From NCBI RefSeq assembly GCF_963662555.1, contig NZ_OY759719.1, positions 1,632,985 through 1,696,984 of the forward strand: a DNA stretch of 64,000 nucleotides, written 5' to 3'. Made by a program: the position numbers and the translations under genes. This DNA comes from Thiomicrorhabdus sp. (lineage in GTDB: Bacteria; Pseudomonadota; Gammaproteobacteria; Thiomicrospirales; Thiomicrospiraceae). The notes below the pieces were generated by a model. The model did no database searches, was not told the DNA's origin, and saw only the letters and a list, made by a program, of their open reading frames with translations. This document shows, piece by piece, positions 50,778-59,795 of the stretch (position 1 is its first letter; every line of letters begins with the position of its first letter).

Positions 50778-51689
50778 ATGAATCAACCTGAAGGTGAAAA
50801 ACTTCAAAAAATTTTGGCAAGAGCTGGTTTTGGCTCAAGACGTTCTGTTGAAGTTTTAATAACAGAAGGCCTGGTGAAAATTAATGGCCGTACAGCAACA
50901 CTTGGCGATAGAGCGACCCCAGAAGATAAAATTAAGGTGCGTGACCAAGCAGTTAAAGAAACTCGCCTGCAAAAACAGCCTACTAAAGTCATTCTTTACA
51001 ATAAACCAGAAGGTCTATTGTGTACTCGTAGTGATGAAAAAGGTCGTAAAACGATTTTTGAACAACTACCAAGAGTCATAAATGGTAGATGGATTAGTAT
51101 TGGTCGTTTAGATTTAAATACGAGTGGTTTATTAATCCTAACCAATAACGGTGAGCTAGCTAACCGTATGATGCATCCTTCTTATGAGGTTGAACGTGAA
51201 TACACTGTTCGTGTTTTTGGTGAAGTCAGTGAAGAAGCTTTGAAACAAGTAGTGAAAGGGGTTCAGCTTGATGATGGCCCAGCTCGTTTTAATAAAGTTA
51301 CTAAGATGCAAACCTCGATTGAAGGAGATTCAATCAATAAATGGTATAAGGTGACGATTAAAGAAGGGCGTTACCGTGAAGTTAGACGTATCTGGGAAGC
51401 GGTTGGTGTTCAGGTAAGTAGACTGCATCGAGTACGTTATGGGCAGTTTACGATCCCTAGAAACCTAAGAAAAGGTAAAACGGAAGAACTGACTTGGAAA
51501 CAAGTCAATCAATTGCTTAAATCGGTAGATTTAAAAGAAGAAGCTCGTCCAGATTTAAGAAGTAACAAGCAAGCTGGTGATAAAAAGCAAAAACGAATGA
51601 ACTCATTAGCAAAGCCAGTTGCCAGAAAGCCTTCAGCAAAACGTACTATTCATGATTTAAGTGAAGGGACTAATAAACGCAGACGTTAA
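50778..51689 (+). CDS. rluB: 23S rRNA pseudouridine synthase RluB-like
   Basis: A 303-residue pseudouridine synthase of the RsuA/RluB/E/F group. An S4 RNA-binding domain (residues 6-55) is followed by the catalytic domain with Asp112 in GRLDLNTSGLLILTNNGEL, and a basic tail (residues 250-303) rich in Lys and Arg. RluB modifies U2605 of 23S rRNA. AAGAGA lies before the ATG. A palindrome-based terminator follows. A degenerate repeat copy is read as EGLVK. Confidence 0.92.
   Translation: MNQPEGEKLQKILARAGFGSRRSVEVLITEGLVKINGRTATLGDRATPEDKIKVRDQAVKETRLQKQPTKVILYNKPEGLLCTRSDEKGRKTIFEQLPRVINGRWISIGRLDLNTSGLLILTNNGELANRMMHPSYEVEREYTVRVFGEVSEEALKQVVKGVQLDDGPARFNKVTKMQTSIEGDSINKWYKVTIKEGRYREVRRIWEAVGVQVSRLHRVRYGQFTIPRNLRKGKTEELTWKQVNQLLKSVDLKEEARPDLRSNKQAGDKKQKRMNSLAKPVARKPSAKRTIHDLSEGTNKRRR
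50864..50875. repeat. Iterated palindrome copy 16 (inside rluB, degenerate)
   Basis: AAGGCCTGGTGAAA, missing the first C of the core, read as EGLVK. Confidence 0.55.
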
Positions 51690-51723
51690 TTTAGAGTATT
51701 TAAAACACGTTTGATATTTAATT

Positions 51724-51760
51724 AAAGGGTTTACCAGGCCTGGTAAATCCTTTTTTTATT
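51724..51760 (+). terminator. Iterated palindrome copy 17: terminator after rluB
   Basis: The full TTTACCAGGCCTGGTAAA word extended to a 30-base palindrome (AAAGGG... with one G-T pair) and followed by a T-rich run. Confidence 0.85.
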
Positions 51761-51815
51761 TGGTTTTTTATTTGGTATTAGTTCTTTTTTATTAATCGGA
51801 TTCAAGTAGTAACAC

Positions 51816-52433
51816 CTAATAGCTACTATTTTCATAAGGGTCAACAATACGAATACTTTTTACGTAGTAAATTTTATCGTCACCACCGCCCATATCATAA
51901 ATTGATGAACCCGATCTTGAGCTATTCCAATTCCAACCAGCGGCACTGTGTACATTCACTAAGTAACCTTTGATATGCACAATATCGCCAATTCTGACTT
52001 CTTTGATTTTGTTGGCAATTAAACCGTTTTCAGGGATTAAATGCATGTTCACCGAGCTGTTTGTTATCTCTTCTTTAGAAATGGGCATGCTGTCAGATTC
52101 CCACTCATAACCTCGGTCCTTTTGAGAAATATCAATCTCGTTGAGAACTGACTCATCAGACATCTTGCCCCAACCTAAAATAAAGTCAGAATTAGATAAG
52201 CGGGCTTGTTCATCAAAATAATAGCGTTTGATAGAAATGACTCTGGCTTCCACCTCATATTCTGAGAATGGAGTAAAAGTATAATCATCGCGTCTAAAAC
52301 TACTGATTGTAGGTTGTGTTTGGAAAGGCATACCTGCAGCCATAATGCCAGGACCTAAATCCGGGGCACTGCCAACATAGTAAAAGTGCTTCCAAGCAAA
52401 AAACACTAAGATTATAAAGATTATTTTTTTCAT
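51816..52433 (-). CDS. Membrane-anchored hypothetical protein
   Basis: A 205-residue protein with an N-terminal hydrophobic anchor (residues 3-17) and an extracytoplasmic beta-rich domain (YEVEARVISIKRYYFDE, DSDFILGWGKMSD-like region, RIGDIVHIKGYLVNVHSAAGWNWNSSRSG). The domain suggests an OB or SH3 fold. Similar uncharacterised anchored proteins occur in gammaproteobacteria; I cannot assign a role. It follows slyX on the same strand. Confidence 0.65.
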   Translation of the reverse strand: MKKIIFIILVFFAWKHFYYVGSAPDLGPGIMAAGMPFQTQPTISSFRRDDYTFTPFSEYEVEARVISIKRYYFDEQARLSNSDFILGWGKMSDESVLNEIDISQKDRGYEWESDSMPISKEEITNSSVNMHLIPENGLIANKIKEVRIGDIVHIKGYLVNVHSAAGWNWNSSRSGSSIYDMGGGDDKIYYVKSIRIVDPYENSSY

Positions 52434-52495
52434 AGAGTTGATTCTATCATTAAAGGTAAAAAATTAAGTGAGCTTAATTTAACCAATTCAATCAT

Positions 52496-52741
52496 TTAAT
52501 AATGGGGCGGTGGAACCTCATCTTTAGGGTCTTTGATCATATCTTGTCTTAAGCTTTTTAGATAGTCAGTTAATAAAGACAGCTTTTTTTCTAGTAACTG
52601 TATTTCTTGGTGTTGTATTGCGATGGTCTTTTCAAGAGCCTGAATATTTTCATCATAAAAACTTTGATTCATTTCAAGCGAGTCAACTCTCTTAATAAGA
52701 CTGTTTATCTTATGATCTGACGTGTCTTCTTTTTGTGACAT
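52496..52741 (-). CDS. slyX: SlyX family protein
   Basis: An 81-residue coiled-coil protein, with heptad pattern across residues 12-65 (SLIKRVDSLEMNQSFYDENIQALEK...) and the C-terminal PPPHY ending typical of SlyX. The function is unknown. It lies 51 bases downstream of the M61 peptidase gene on the same strand, so co-transcription is possible. Confidence 0.88.
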   Translation of the reverse strand: MSQKEDTSDHKINSLIKRVDSLEMNQSFYDENIQALEKTIAIQHQEIQLLEKKLSLLTDYLKSLRQDMIKDPKDEVPPPHY

Positions 52742-52792
52742 ATGTTTTTCTCTGTATTTATAAGGTACAAATAATAAATCTAAAAAGCTTAT

Positions 52793-54622
52793 TTATATCA
52801 ACCAATTGAAGCCCGTTGTGCTATCGGTTTCAACTGATTTTTTGACCAATGAAACACGATCTGGCTGAGGTGCTTCTAATTTTAATAGCGTTTCTCTTAA
52901 TTCATCTCTTCTAAAATAATGGCAACTTAGAGACTGTGTTGTGTCATGGCGTTTTAATAAGGTGTCTAACTGAGCTTTGCTGGTGATTTTTAAACCATTA
53001 ATAGCAATGATTTCATCGCCCGCAGAAAGGCCCGCGTGATAGGCCGCTTGTCCATTCCAGACGTGTGTGACTTTTAAGCTACCTTGCGGGGTATTGTTTA
53101 CATTGGCTCCAATATGATTGGGTAACGTTAAACTGTTAGTGCTATCACTGTTATCGGTTTCTTCAGAAATACCGCTAATATGACCGCCAATATCATCTAA
53201 GCCTGAAAGTGCACGCAGACTAAAATCAATATCAAAATCAGCAAACATTTCTTTAAATGGAATATCTTCAGTTCCAAATAGATAGGCATCAAAAAATTCA
53301 GTTAAATCTAAACCACTAACTTCACAACAGATTTGTTCTATTTGACCATCTTCAAGCCCAATGCCTTTTTGTCCAAAATTGTGCCATAGATAAAGTAAAA
53401 CATCGTCTAAAGATTTTTTGTTATCTGTTTGTTTTCTAATGGTTAAATCAAGTGCTAGGGCAATTAAGCTACCTTTGGTGTAATAACTAATAATGGCATT
53501 TGGAGCATTTTCATCTTGTTGGTAAAACTTAGTCCAGGTTAACCAGCTCGATTCTGCAACCGATTGTTTAAAACGTCCAGGCATTCTGTAAACACGAGTC
53601 ATCTGTTTAGCAAGTAAATCAAGATACGTTTTAGTATCGATAAGTCCTGCACGCTTTAATATAAGGGCATCGTAATAAGAGGTAACGCCTTCAAACCACC
53701 AAAGTTGGTTGGTATAAACCGGCGTTTGTAAATCACTTTGCTGATAGGCTTTTGGTTGAATACGTTTAACATTCCAAGTGTGAAAATATTCGTGGCTGCA
53801 AAGTTCTAAAAATTGTAAGTAACCATCTGTTGGTTCTTGCATACCTTTGTAGGGTAGATCGTTTCTGCCGCAAATTAACGCGGTTGAATTGCGGTGTTCT
53901 AAACCTCCGTAATCATTACCCGTTACCATAACTTGAAATAGATAGTTTTCAACCGGTGCGGGTTCACCAAATAATTTGATTTCGGTTTCACAAATCTTGG
54001 TCAGGTCTTGTTTGAGGCGATCATCATCACAGTCAAAGATGCCCGTAAGCACCATCTTATGAGGGATGCCGCAGGCCATAAAATCAATTTCATGAAAAGT
54101 GCCCATTTCAACAGGGTAGTCAATTAAAGAGCTGTAATCATCTGCTTGATAAATTCCAAATCCTTGTGAATCAGTCTCTACTGCGGGTAGTCCTGTGGCT
54201 ACTTTCCAGTTATTAAGAGTAGTAACTTCTGAAGGGCTTATTACAATTTTACAGGCCTGGTCTTGTTGATCAACCACTTCTAAAAACACTGAAGTACCGT
54301 TAAAAAATGCGTGAGTTTCATCAAAGTGTGCTCCGCGAACAGATAGATCCCAAGCGTAAATACTATATTCAACGGTTACTGACTCTTCGCTACTAAATGA
54401 CCAATTGGATTTATCTATGGAGTTTAATTCAATCACTTGACCTTTTTGGTTGGTTACTTCGATTTCATTAATGTGTTTAGCGAAATCTCTAATTAAGTAA
54501 CTTCCTGGAATCCAGTTTGGAAGTCTCAGTTGTTGTACTGGCTGACAAGGTTTTTCTATTATTAACTGGACTTTAATTAAGTGAGATTTTGGATCAAAAG
54601 CACTGAGATTGTATTGAATCAT
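52793..54622 (-). CDS. M61 family metallopeptidase with PDZ domain
   Basis: A 609-residue peptidase. The N-terminal beta domain (about residues 1-170) contains PNWIPGSYLIRDFAKHI; the zinc motif HEYFH is at residues 277-281 with GLEHRNS upstream, and a C-terminal PDZ domain (about 510-590) carries AGDEIIAING. Glycyl aminopeptidase of Sphingomonas is the family prototype. No signal peptide is seen, so it is probably cytoplasmic. A repeat copy is read as DQACK. Confidence 0.92.
   Translation of the reverse strand: MIQYNLSAFDPKSHLIKVQLIIEKPCQPVQQLRLPNWIPGSYLIRDFAKHINEIEVTNQKGQVIELNSIDKSNWSFSSEESVTVEYSIYAWDLSVRGAHFDETHAFFNGTSVFLEVVDQQDQACKIVISPSEVTTLNNWKVATGLPAVETDSQGFGIYQADDYSSLIDYPVEMGTFHEIDFMACGIPHKMVLTGIFDCDDDRLKQDLTKICETEIKLFGEPAPVENYLFQVMVTGNDYGGLEHRNSTALICGRNDLPYKGMQEPTDGYLQFLELCSHEYFHTWNVKRIQPKAYQQSDLQTPVYTNQLWWFEGVTSYYDALILKRAGLIDTKTYLDLLAKQMTRVYRMPGRFKQSVAESSWLTWTKFYQQDENAPNAIISYYTKGSLIALALDLTIRKQTDNKKSLDDVLLYLWHNFGQKGIGLEDGQIEQICCEVSGLDLTEFFDAYLFGTEDIPFKEMFADFDIDFSLRALSGLDDIGGHISGISEETDNSDSTNSLTLPNHIGANVNNTPQGSLKVTHVWNGQAAYHAGLSAGDEIIAINGLKITSKAQLDTLLKRHDTTQSLSCHYFRRDELRETLLKLEAPQPDRVSLVKKSVETDSTTGFNWLI
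54250..54261. repeat. Iterated palindrome copy 18 (inside the M61 gene)
   Basis: TTTTACAGGCCTGGT, one base off the core, read on the minus strand as DQACK. Confidence 0.7.
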
Positions 54623-54700
54623 AGGGTATTTTTTCTTTTATAAAGTATCTGTAAGTTATTTATTTAATTAATAATTTAATTAACGATTTAAGTATTTTTT

Positions 54701-54726
54701 TAAATTTACCAGGCCTGGTAAATTTA
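54701..54726. terminator. Iterated palindrome copy 19: 26-base perfect palindrome
   Basis: The full word plus matching TAAA/TTTA arms. It overlaps the stop codon of the leftward TDT gene and lies before the M61 gene, so it may terminate or shape the mRNA end. Confidence 0.7.
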
Positions 54727-55755
54727 CTTTTCAGAAGCTTGAGGGCTTGCTGGTACTTGCGGTGGAACACACATTTTTTTGTTTTTTATTGCCATGATCG
54801 TTTTAAAGGTCAAATGAACAATTAAGGCAAAAAGTACAGCTAAAGTCAGGCTGGCAACATAGCTAAAAAAGACTTTGTGAAGTTGTTCAAACATCATAAA
54901 ACTGGCTAATGAAAATGCGGCCAACGGAAAGGTGTAAGCCCACCAAGAAAGAGCAAAAGGCACTTTAATAAAACGAGGCACTTGGGTAAAAAGCATAATC
55001 ATTAAAAATAGGGCAATGTAATAAAGAATTCGGGCAAATTCGTCAACACCTACCATACCGTTTAATGTCATGTATGAGATAAAACCAACTGAAGGTGGTG
55101 CAATTAAAATAAATAAAGTGGGTTCTAGTACTTTCATCATAGGAGGGTGAAAGAAAAGTCGATACATAACGATGCTGTTTAAAATAATCCAAAAGACCAA
55201 GCCAATGCTAAAGAAAAACCAAGCCACTTCCATATCTACAAAATGTACCGCTCCAAGAGGCACAACAATAGCGCCTACAACCGGAATAAACCAAGCTGGA
55301 TTCATATGAGTGATTTGCCATTTTTCATGGTGAATCCAGTTGTTTAAAATAAATAATAGTAAAAAGAACTGTAAGGTTGCACCTAATATCCACATGACTC
55401 TTGCTACGTCATAAGCCATGTCTAAATAGATTAAACTGAGCAATAATAAGCTAATGCTAAAGGTAGGAAAAAAATGTAATGAAACAGGGTGGTCAAATTC
55501 ACTAATAACCGATTTAGGGTATTTAACTAACTTAATGAGATAAGTAATTGAAAAGACGATAAACAGTATGGTTGAAAGTAAAGCAAAGGTATAAAAAACT
55601 GAGATAGAGATACCTAATAAATCATGAGCTTGCTTTAAGCCTAAAGTTAACCCCGCATACCCCATAATGGCCCCAAATATATTAATGGGGAAAAAAGCGC
55701 TACTGCGTTCTAGTGGCATACTATGTTGTTCTGTTGTCGCTTGCTGTTCTGACAT
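54724..55755 (-). CDS. TDT/SLAC1-family membrane protein (TehA-like), copy 1
   Basis: A 343-residue protein with about ten membrane helices, starting FFPINIFGAIMGYAGLTLGLK, the typical start of tellurite-resistance/dicarboxylate (TDT) and SLAC1 anion-channel proteins. Later blocks include HHEKWQITHMNPAWFIPVVGAIVVPLGA and FALSWWAYTFPLAAFSLAS. Substrates in the family include anions, C4-dicarboxylates and sulfite; none can be assigned. A paralogue is encoded divergently next door. Confidence 0.87.
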   Translation of the reverse strand: MSEQQATTEQHSMPLERSSAFFPINIFGAIMGYAGLTLGLKQAHDLLGISISVFYTFALLSTILFIVFSITYLIKLVKYPKSVISEFDHPVSLHFFPTFSISLLLLSLIYLDMAYDVARVMWILGATLQFFLLLFILNNWIHHEKWQITHMNPAWFIPVVGAIVVPLGAVHFVDMEVAWFFFSIGLVFWIILNSIVMYRLFFHPPMMKVLEPTLFILIAPPSVGFISYMTLNGMVGVDEFARILYYIALFLMIMLFTQVPRFIKVPFALSWWAYTFPLAAFSLASFMMFEQLHKVFFSYVASLTLAVLFALIVHLTFKTIMAIKNKKMCVPPQVPASPQASEK

Positions 55756-55836
55756 AACATTTCCTTACTGAGTTGCAACTATGTAATGTTTTCGCTAGAG
55801 TTAAATACTATGTAAACTACAGGTTATAGATTATTA

Positions 55837-55863
55837 ACTTTAGGTTATTGACTTTAGGTTATT
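55837..55863. repeat. Direct repeat between the two TDT genes
   Basis: ACTTTAGGTTATT at 55837-55849 is repeated exactly at 55851-55863; a looser copy (ACAGGTTATAGATTATT) precedes it. Possibly an operator; no proof. Confidence 0.6.
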
Positions 55864-56025
55864 ATAAGGTAGTTATATTGAATAGCCAGATTGAATACTA
55901 ATGTAATGCTTTGTTTTCTTGAATGAATGCTTATATCTTGGCAATGACTAAACGATGACTAAGCAATATCAATAAAGCAAAAAATAAACCTTTCTAAACT
56001 TTAATAATTCAGGCGTAAATGAACC

Positions 56026-57057
56026 GTGAGATTTCAATTTTTTCCCAGTATTACCTATTTTGTAATGCCTATGGGATTAATTGGTGCCGGTCTAAATGCT
56101 AAACATTTAACTGATTTATTAAATCTTCAATACAATTTTTCTATTGAGCTACTTGCTTACGGCTGGTTAAGCTTTGTTATTGTAATGGCTCACTATGTTT
56201 GGAACTTAATAAGGTCTAAAAACCGCAATGCTTTAAAAGAAGAGTGGTATGACCCATTTAGACGTTCTTTTTTACCTGCTATAACGCTTACGACAATACT
56301 TTTTATTATTAGTTTGGCTCAGGTGTTTGAGTTTAATCACTTTCCTAATCAGTATTATTTGTTAATTCCTCTACTCATTGTGGCTACTATTCACTTGTTA
56401 CTTAATGTGTTTTTAGTTAATGGTTGGCTATTTGATGAAAAGTTAACTCTTAATCAACATAAGCCAACTTGGTATATTTTGTTGTCAGGTAACTTTATTA
56501 TTGTGATTGCTCTTAATAGTCAATTTATTGTTTTAAAAAACAGTATGTTGTATGAGTTATCGATGTTTTTTTATGCGATAGGTTTGTTTTTATGGATTGT
56601 GTTTTCAACCACGCTTTTTTATAGACTGATTTTTAATAGTCGATTACAAACACAGTTGAGACCGAGTCTATTTATTTTTTTAGCCCCATCCTCGTTGGCG
56701 TGTGTTGCCTCAATCTTTTTATCTCAAAGCTATATCAATACTGGATTAATGACCCCTCAAGTCATTGGAGTCGTGACATGGATGAGTTTTGGGTTTGCTA
56801 GCACTATGCTTATTGCATGGTTATTTAGTTTTCGGTTTTTTATGGGAAGTGGTTTAAGTATGGCAGGGTGGTCATTTGTTTACCCTCTTGCGGCCTATGG
56901 TCTAGCTTTACAATATTTAGCCCAAGCATTCCAAAGCACAATACTTACAAGTTTAAGTGTGGTTGTTTTCATAGCTTTGATTGTATTTATCGTGTTGCTA
57001 TCAGTATGGCTAATCAAGGTGAGTGTTCGTTCTGTGAGTACTCAATTAATAGATTAA
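56026..57057 (+). CDS. TDT/SLAC1-family membrane protein, copy 2
   Basis: A 343-residue, ten-helix protein of the same length and design as the divergent neighbour, with matching blocks (FFPSITYFVMPMGLIGAGLNAKHL, NQHKPTWYILLSGNFIIVIAL, GWSFVYPLAAYGLA). The two have diverged widely in sequence. The start is GTG with a weak ribosome site. The family fits anion or weak-acid transport; the substrate is unknown. It lies 112 bases before gltX. Confidence 0.83.
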   Translation: MRFQFFPSITYFVMPMGLIGAGLNAKHLTDLLNLQYNFSIELLAYGWLSFVIVMAHYVWNLIRSKNRNALKEEWYDPFRRSFLPAITLTTILFIISLAQVFEFNHFPNQYYLLIPLLIVATIHLLLNVFLVNGWLFDEKLTLNQHKPTWYILLSGNFIIVIALNSQFIVLKNSMLYELSMFFYAIGLFLWIVFSTTLFYRLIFNSRLQTQLRPSLFIFLAPSSLACVASIFLSQSYINTGLMTPQVIGVVTWMSFGFASTMLIAWLFSFRFFMGSGLSMAGWSFVYPLAAYGLALQYLAQAFQSTILTSLSVVVFIALIVFIVLLSVWLIKVSVRSVSTQLID

Positions 57058-57103
57058 TCGTTTACATTTATCGATTATTTTGACGTTAGCTCTAATTTTC
57101 AAT

Positions 57104-57131
57104 TTTGTGTGCACTCCGCACAGTTTATAAT
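57104..57131 (+). promoter_or_regulatory. Possible sigma-70 promoter for gltX
   Basis: TATAAT at 57126-57131 with TTTGTG 16 bases upstream, about 38 bases before the gltX start. The -35 element is weak. Confidence 0.45.
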
Positions 57132-57169
57132 AGCTTTTTTTTGAATTATCTTACATTTGGAGTCTTCTT

Positions 57170-58582
57170 GTGATTCGTACTCGTTTTGCCCCTAGTCCAA
57201 CAGGTTATTTACACATTGGTGGCGTTAGAACAGCCCTTTATTCATGGCTTTACGCTAAAAAGCAGGGCGGTGAATTTACTCTACGCATTGAAGATACCGA
57301 TTTAGAACGCTCTACTGAAGAGTCGGTTAACGCAATTTTAGAAGGTATGAGCTGGTTAGGTCTTGACTATGATAATGGACCAATTTATCAAACTCACCGT
57401 TTTGAACGTTATAAAGAAGTAATTCAACAGCTATTTGATAAAAATTTAGCCTATTACTGCTACGCCACTCCAGAAGAGTTGGATGAAATGCGTGAAGCTC
57501 AAAAAGCTGCTGGAGAAAAACCACGCTATGATGGTCGTTATCGTGATTTTACAGGTGAGCCACCTGCAGGAATTGAGCCTGTCATTCGCTTTAAAAACCC
57601 AATTGATGGTGATGTGGTTATTGAAGACTTAGTTAAAGGTACGGTTGTTATTAATAATAGAGAATTGGATGATCTTGTTATTGCGCGTTCTGACGGTACT
57701 CCAACCTATAATTTAACGGTTGTCGTTGATGATTGGGACATGGGGATGACTCACGTAATTCGTGGCGATGACCATTTAAACAATACGCCTAGACAAATCA
57801 ATTTATATAAAGCAATCGGTGCTGATGTGCCAAAGTTTGCACATATCCCAATGGTATTGGGTGAAGATGGTAGCCGTCTCTCTAAACGTCATGGTGCTGT
57901 GAGTGTTTTACAATATAAAGAGCAAGGATTTTTACCTGAAGCCCTTTTAAACTATTTAGTACGCTTAGGTTGGTCATACGGTGATCAAGAAGTATTTTCA
58001 ATGGATGAAATGGTGCAATACTTTGATTTAGATTCGGTCAACGGTTCACCATCAACCTTTGATACTGCAAAACTTACCTGGATCAATGAGCAGCATATTA
58101 AAATGGCACCTGCTGAACATTTAGCAACCCACTTAGCTTCATTTGTTGCTCAACATGGTTGTGATTTATCTCAAGGCCCAGCACTTACCTTAGTTGCTGA
58201 CTTACTAAGAGATAGAGCTAAAACCTTAGTTGAAATGGCTGAAGGTGCAGTCTATTTTTATAATGACTTTGAAGAGTTTGAAGCGGGCGCCGCTAAAAAG
58301 CATTTACGCCCAGTTGCTGAAGAAGCCTTGTTGTTAGCCTATTCAAAATTTGAGGCTCTTACAGATTGGCGTGCTGAAGACATCCACAATGCTATTAACG
58401 ATACCGCCACGGAGTTAGAAGTGGGTATGGGTAAAGTAGGGATGCCATTACGTGTTGCAATTACAGGAGGGGGGCAATCTCCGGCCATTGATGCTACAGC
58501 AGAGCTTATTGGCAAGGAACGTTGTTTAAAGCGTATTAAAATGGCATTAACATTTATTGAAGCTCGTAAAGAAGCTCAATAA
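57170..58582 (+). CDS. gltX: Glutamyl-tRNA synthetase
   Basis: A 470-residue class-I aminoacyl-tRNA synthetase charging tRNA-Glu. The HIGH-type motif is in [17 protein letters not shown] and the KMSKS-type motif in [13 protein letters not shown]; the C-terminal helical anticodon-binding domain is complete. The start is GTG, with TTGGAG upstream. Two identical tRNA-Glu genes lie 0.5-0.8 kb downstream, so enzyme and substrate genes are neighbours. Confidence 0.98.
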   Translation: MIRTRFAPSPTGYLHIGGVRTALYSWLYAKKQGGEFTLRIEDTDLERSTEESVNAILEGMSWLGLDYDNGPIYQTHRFERYKEVIQQLFDKNLAYYCYATPEELDEMREAQKAAGEKPRYDGRYRDFTGEPPAGIEPVIRFKNPIDGDVVIEDLVKGTVVINNRELDDLVIARSDGTPTYNLTVVVDDWDMGMTHVIRGDDHLNNTPRQINLYKAIGADVPKFAHIPMVLGEDGSRLSKRHGAVSVLQYKEQGFLPEALLNYLVRLGWSYGDQEVFSMDEMVQYFDLDSVNGSPSTFDTAKLTWINEQHIKMAPAEHLATHLASFVAQHGCDLSQGPALTLVADLLRDRAKTLVEMAEGAVYFYNDFEEFEAGAAKKHLRPVAEEALLLAYSKFEALTDWRAEDIHNAINDTATELEVGMGKVGMPLRVAITGGGQSPAIDATAELIGKERCLKRIKMALTFIEARKEAQ

Positions 58583-58645
58583 TAGAGTGTATAAAATAGA
58601 GTTAATTAAGCTTGCACACTTGCCAAATTAATTAATCAAATTGAC

Positions 58646-58685
58646 TCTATTACATTTTTACCAGGCCTGGTAAGAATGTAATAGA
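58646..58685. terminator. Iterated palindrome copy 20: 40-base palindrome after gltX
   Basis: The complete ACCAGGCCTGGT core with arms TCTATTACATTTTT and its complement; one G-T pair is the only mismatch. It likely ends the gltX transcript. The rest of the 58583-58933 gap holds only the tRNA promoter. Confidence 0.75.
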
Positions 58686-58887
58686 TATCAAGGTAAGTAT
58701 TAAATAAGATAGAAAATTAGATACTTACTTTTGTTTAACAACCTTACTGTTTGTTTAGCAACTGCTTTTGTAACGCCTTTTTACCTGTTTTAGTTAGTGA
58801 TTTACTTTAGTTAATACCAATAAACAAACACTTAGACAAGATAAGGGTTTATTTTCAAAAAAGTGTCATCTTTTTTACAATTTAGGC

Positions 58888-58915
58888 TTGACGGAAAGCT
58901 GCAACTCTATATAAT
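58888..58915 (+). promoter_or_regulatory. Strong sigma-70 promoter for the tRNA cluster
   Basis: TTGACG and TATAAT with 16-base spacing, ending 18 bases before tRNA-Ala. The ACGCACCC after the -10 is GC-rich, as in promoters of stable RNAs under ppGpp/DksA control. Confidence 0.8.
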
Positions 58916-58933
58916 ACGCACCCATCAGCTCGA

Positions 58934-59009
58934 GGGGCTATAGCTCAGCTGGGAGAGCGCAACACTGGCAGTGTTGAGGTCAGCGGTTCGATCCCGCTTA
59001 GCTCCACCA
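58934..59009 (+). tRNA. tRNA-Ala (anticodon GGC)
   Basis: 76 bases with encoded CCA. Acceptor GGGGCTA pairs with TAGCTCC; the anticodon loop is CTGGCAG, and GGTTCGATCCC is the T arm. Confidence 0.97.
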
Positions 59010-59102
59010 AGTTGATAACTTTAGTCCATTAGAAACCCACTAGGCCGGGTTTGTTAACTGATGGTAATACCGATAAAGATTACGATTTTTATCAACATGT
59101 GT

Positions 59103-59178
59103 GTCCCGTTCGTCTAGAGGCCTAGGACACGGCCCTTTCACGGCTGTAACAGGGGTTCGACTCCCCTACGGGACGCCA
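59103..59178 (+). tRNA. tRNA-Glu (anticodon TTC), copy 1
   Basis: 76 bases with encoded CCA; acceptor GTCCCGT/ACGGGAC; anticodon loop CTTTCAC. Its AGGCCT is part of the tRNA D arm, not a repeat copy. Confidence 0.97.
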
Positions 59179-59182
59179 ATTT

Positions 59183-59257
59183 GCGGGAATAGCTCAGCGG
59201 TAGAGCACAACCTTGCCAAGGTTGGGGTCGCGAGTTCGATCCTCGTTTCCCGCTCCA
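59183..59257 (+). tRNA. tRNA-Gly (anticodon GCC)
   Basis: 75 bases with encoded CCA, starting 4 bases after tRNA-Glu; acceptor GCGGGAA/TTCCCGC; anticodon loop TTGCCAA. Confidence 0.97.
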
Positions 59258-59375
59258 GTTTCAAGTGTGTTGATGACCTAGGCCATAACAATCATCAACA
59301 GACTTTAATATGCTTTTAAAGTAATTTTTAGGTGTATTAGAAAAATCGTTAATTCTTTTGAATTAACAACAATCT

Positions 59376-59451
59376 GTCCCGTTCGTCTAGAGGCCTAGGA
59401 CACGGCCCTTTCACGGCTGTAACAGGGGTTCGACTCCCCTACGGGACGCCA
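59376..59451 (+). tRNA. tRNA-Glu (anticodon TTC), copy 2
   Basis: 76 bases, identical to the tRNA-Glu copy at 59103-59178. It is the last gene of the cluster, before a strong terminator. Confidence 0.97.
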
Positions 59452-59457
59452 CATAAT

Positions 59458-59492
59458 AAAACCCGCTATGACTTGTCATTAGCGGGTTTTTT
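59458..59492 (+). terminator. Terminator of the tRNA cluster
   Basis: Stem AAAACCCGCT/AGCGGGTTTT with a 13-base loop and a T run. The remaining 300 bases to the relA end (59493-59795) show no gene. Confidence 0.9.
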
Positions 59493-59795
59493 ATTGTCTA
59501 AAATTTATACTTTGTAATGGTTGGTTCAATTGCTTGATAACGACAGGTTTAATAAAAATGGACTTAATACTAAATAAAAAGTATCGACTTATATTTTTAT
59601 GCGTTATTCATGTGGGAGAGTGTACTGTTAGAAAACAGGCATTTTGAATACAGAGGCTTAGATGACTCTTGTTTATAATCCTATGATGGATTGGTTATTT
59701 GATTAACAAGGTGAAAGTTAGCAAAGCTTAACTTTGTTTTGAGAATAGATAAGTCATTTCCAAAACAAAGATTTATTTTTAAAGCTTGCCTTAAA

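Noticed and set aside
59101..59319. 72-residue ORF across the tRNA cluster
   Set aside because: It overlaps tRNA-Glu and tRNA-Gly completely; the coding potential is a by-product of tRNA sequence.
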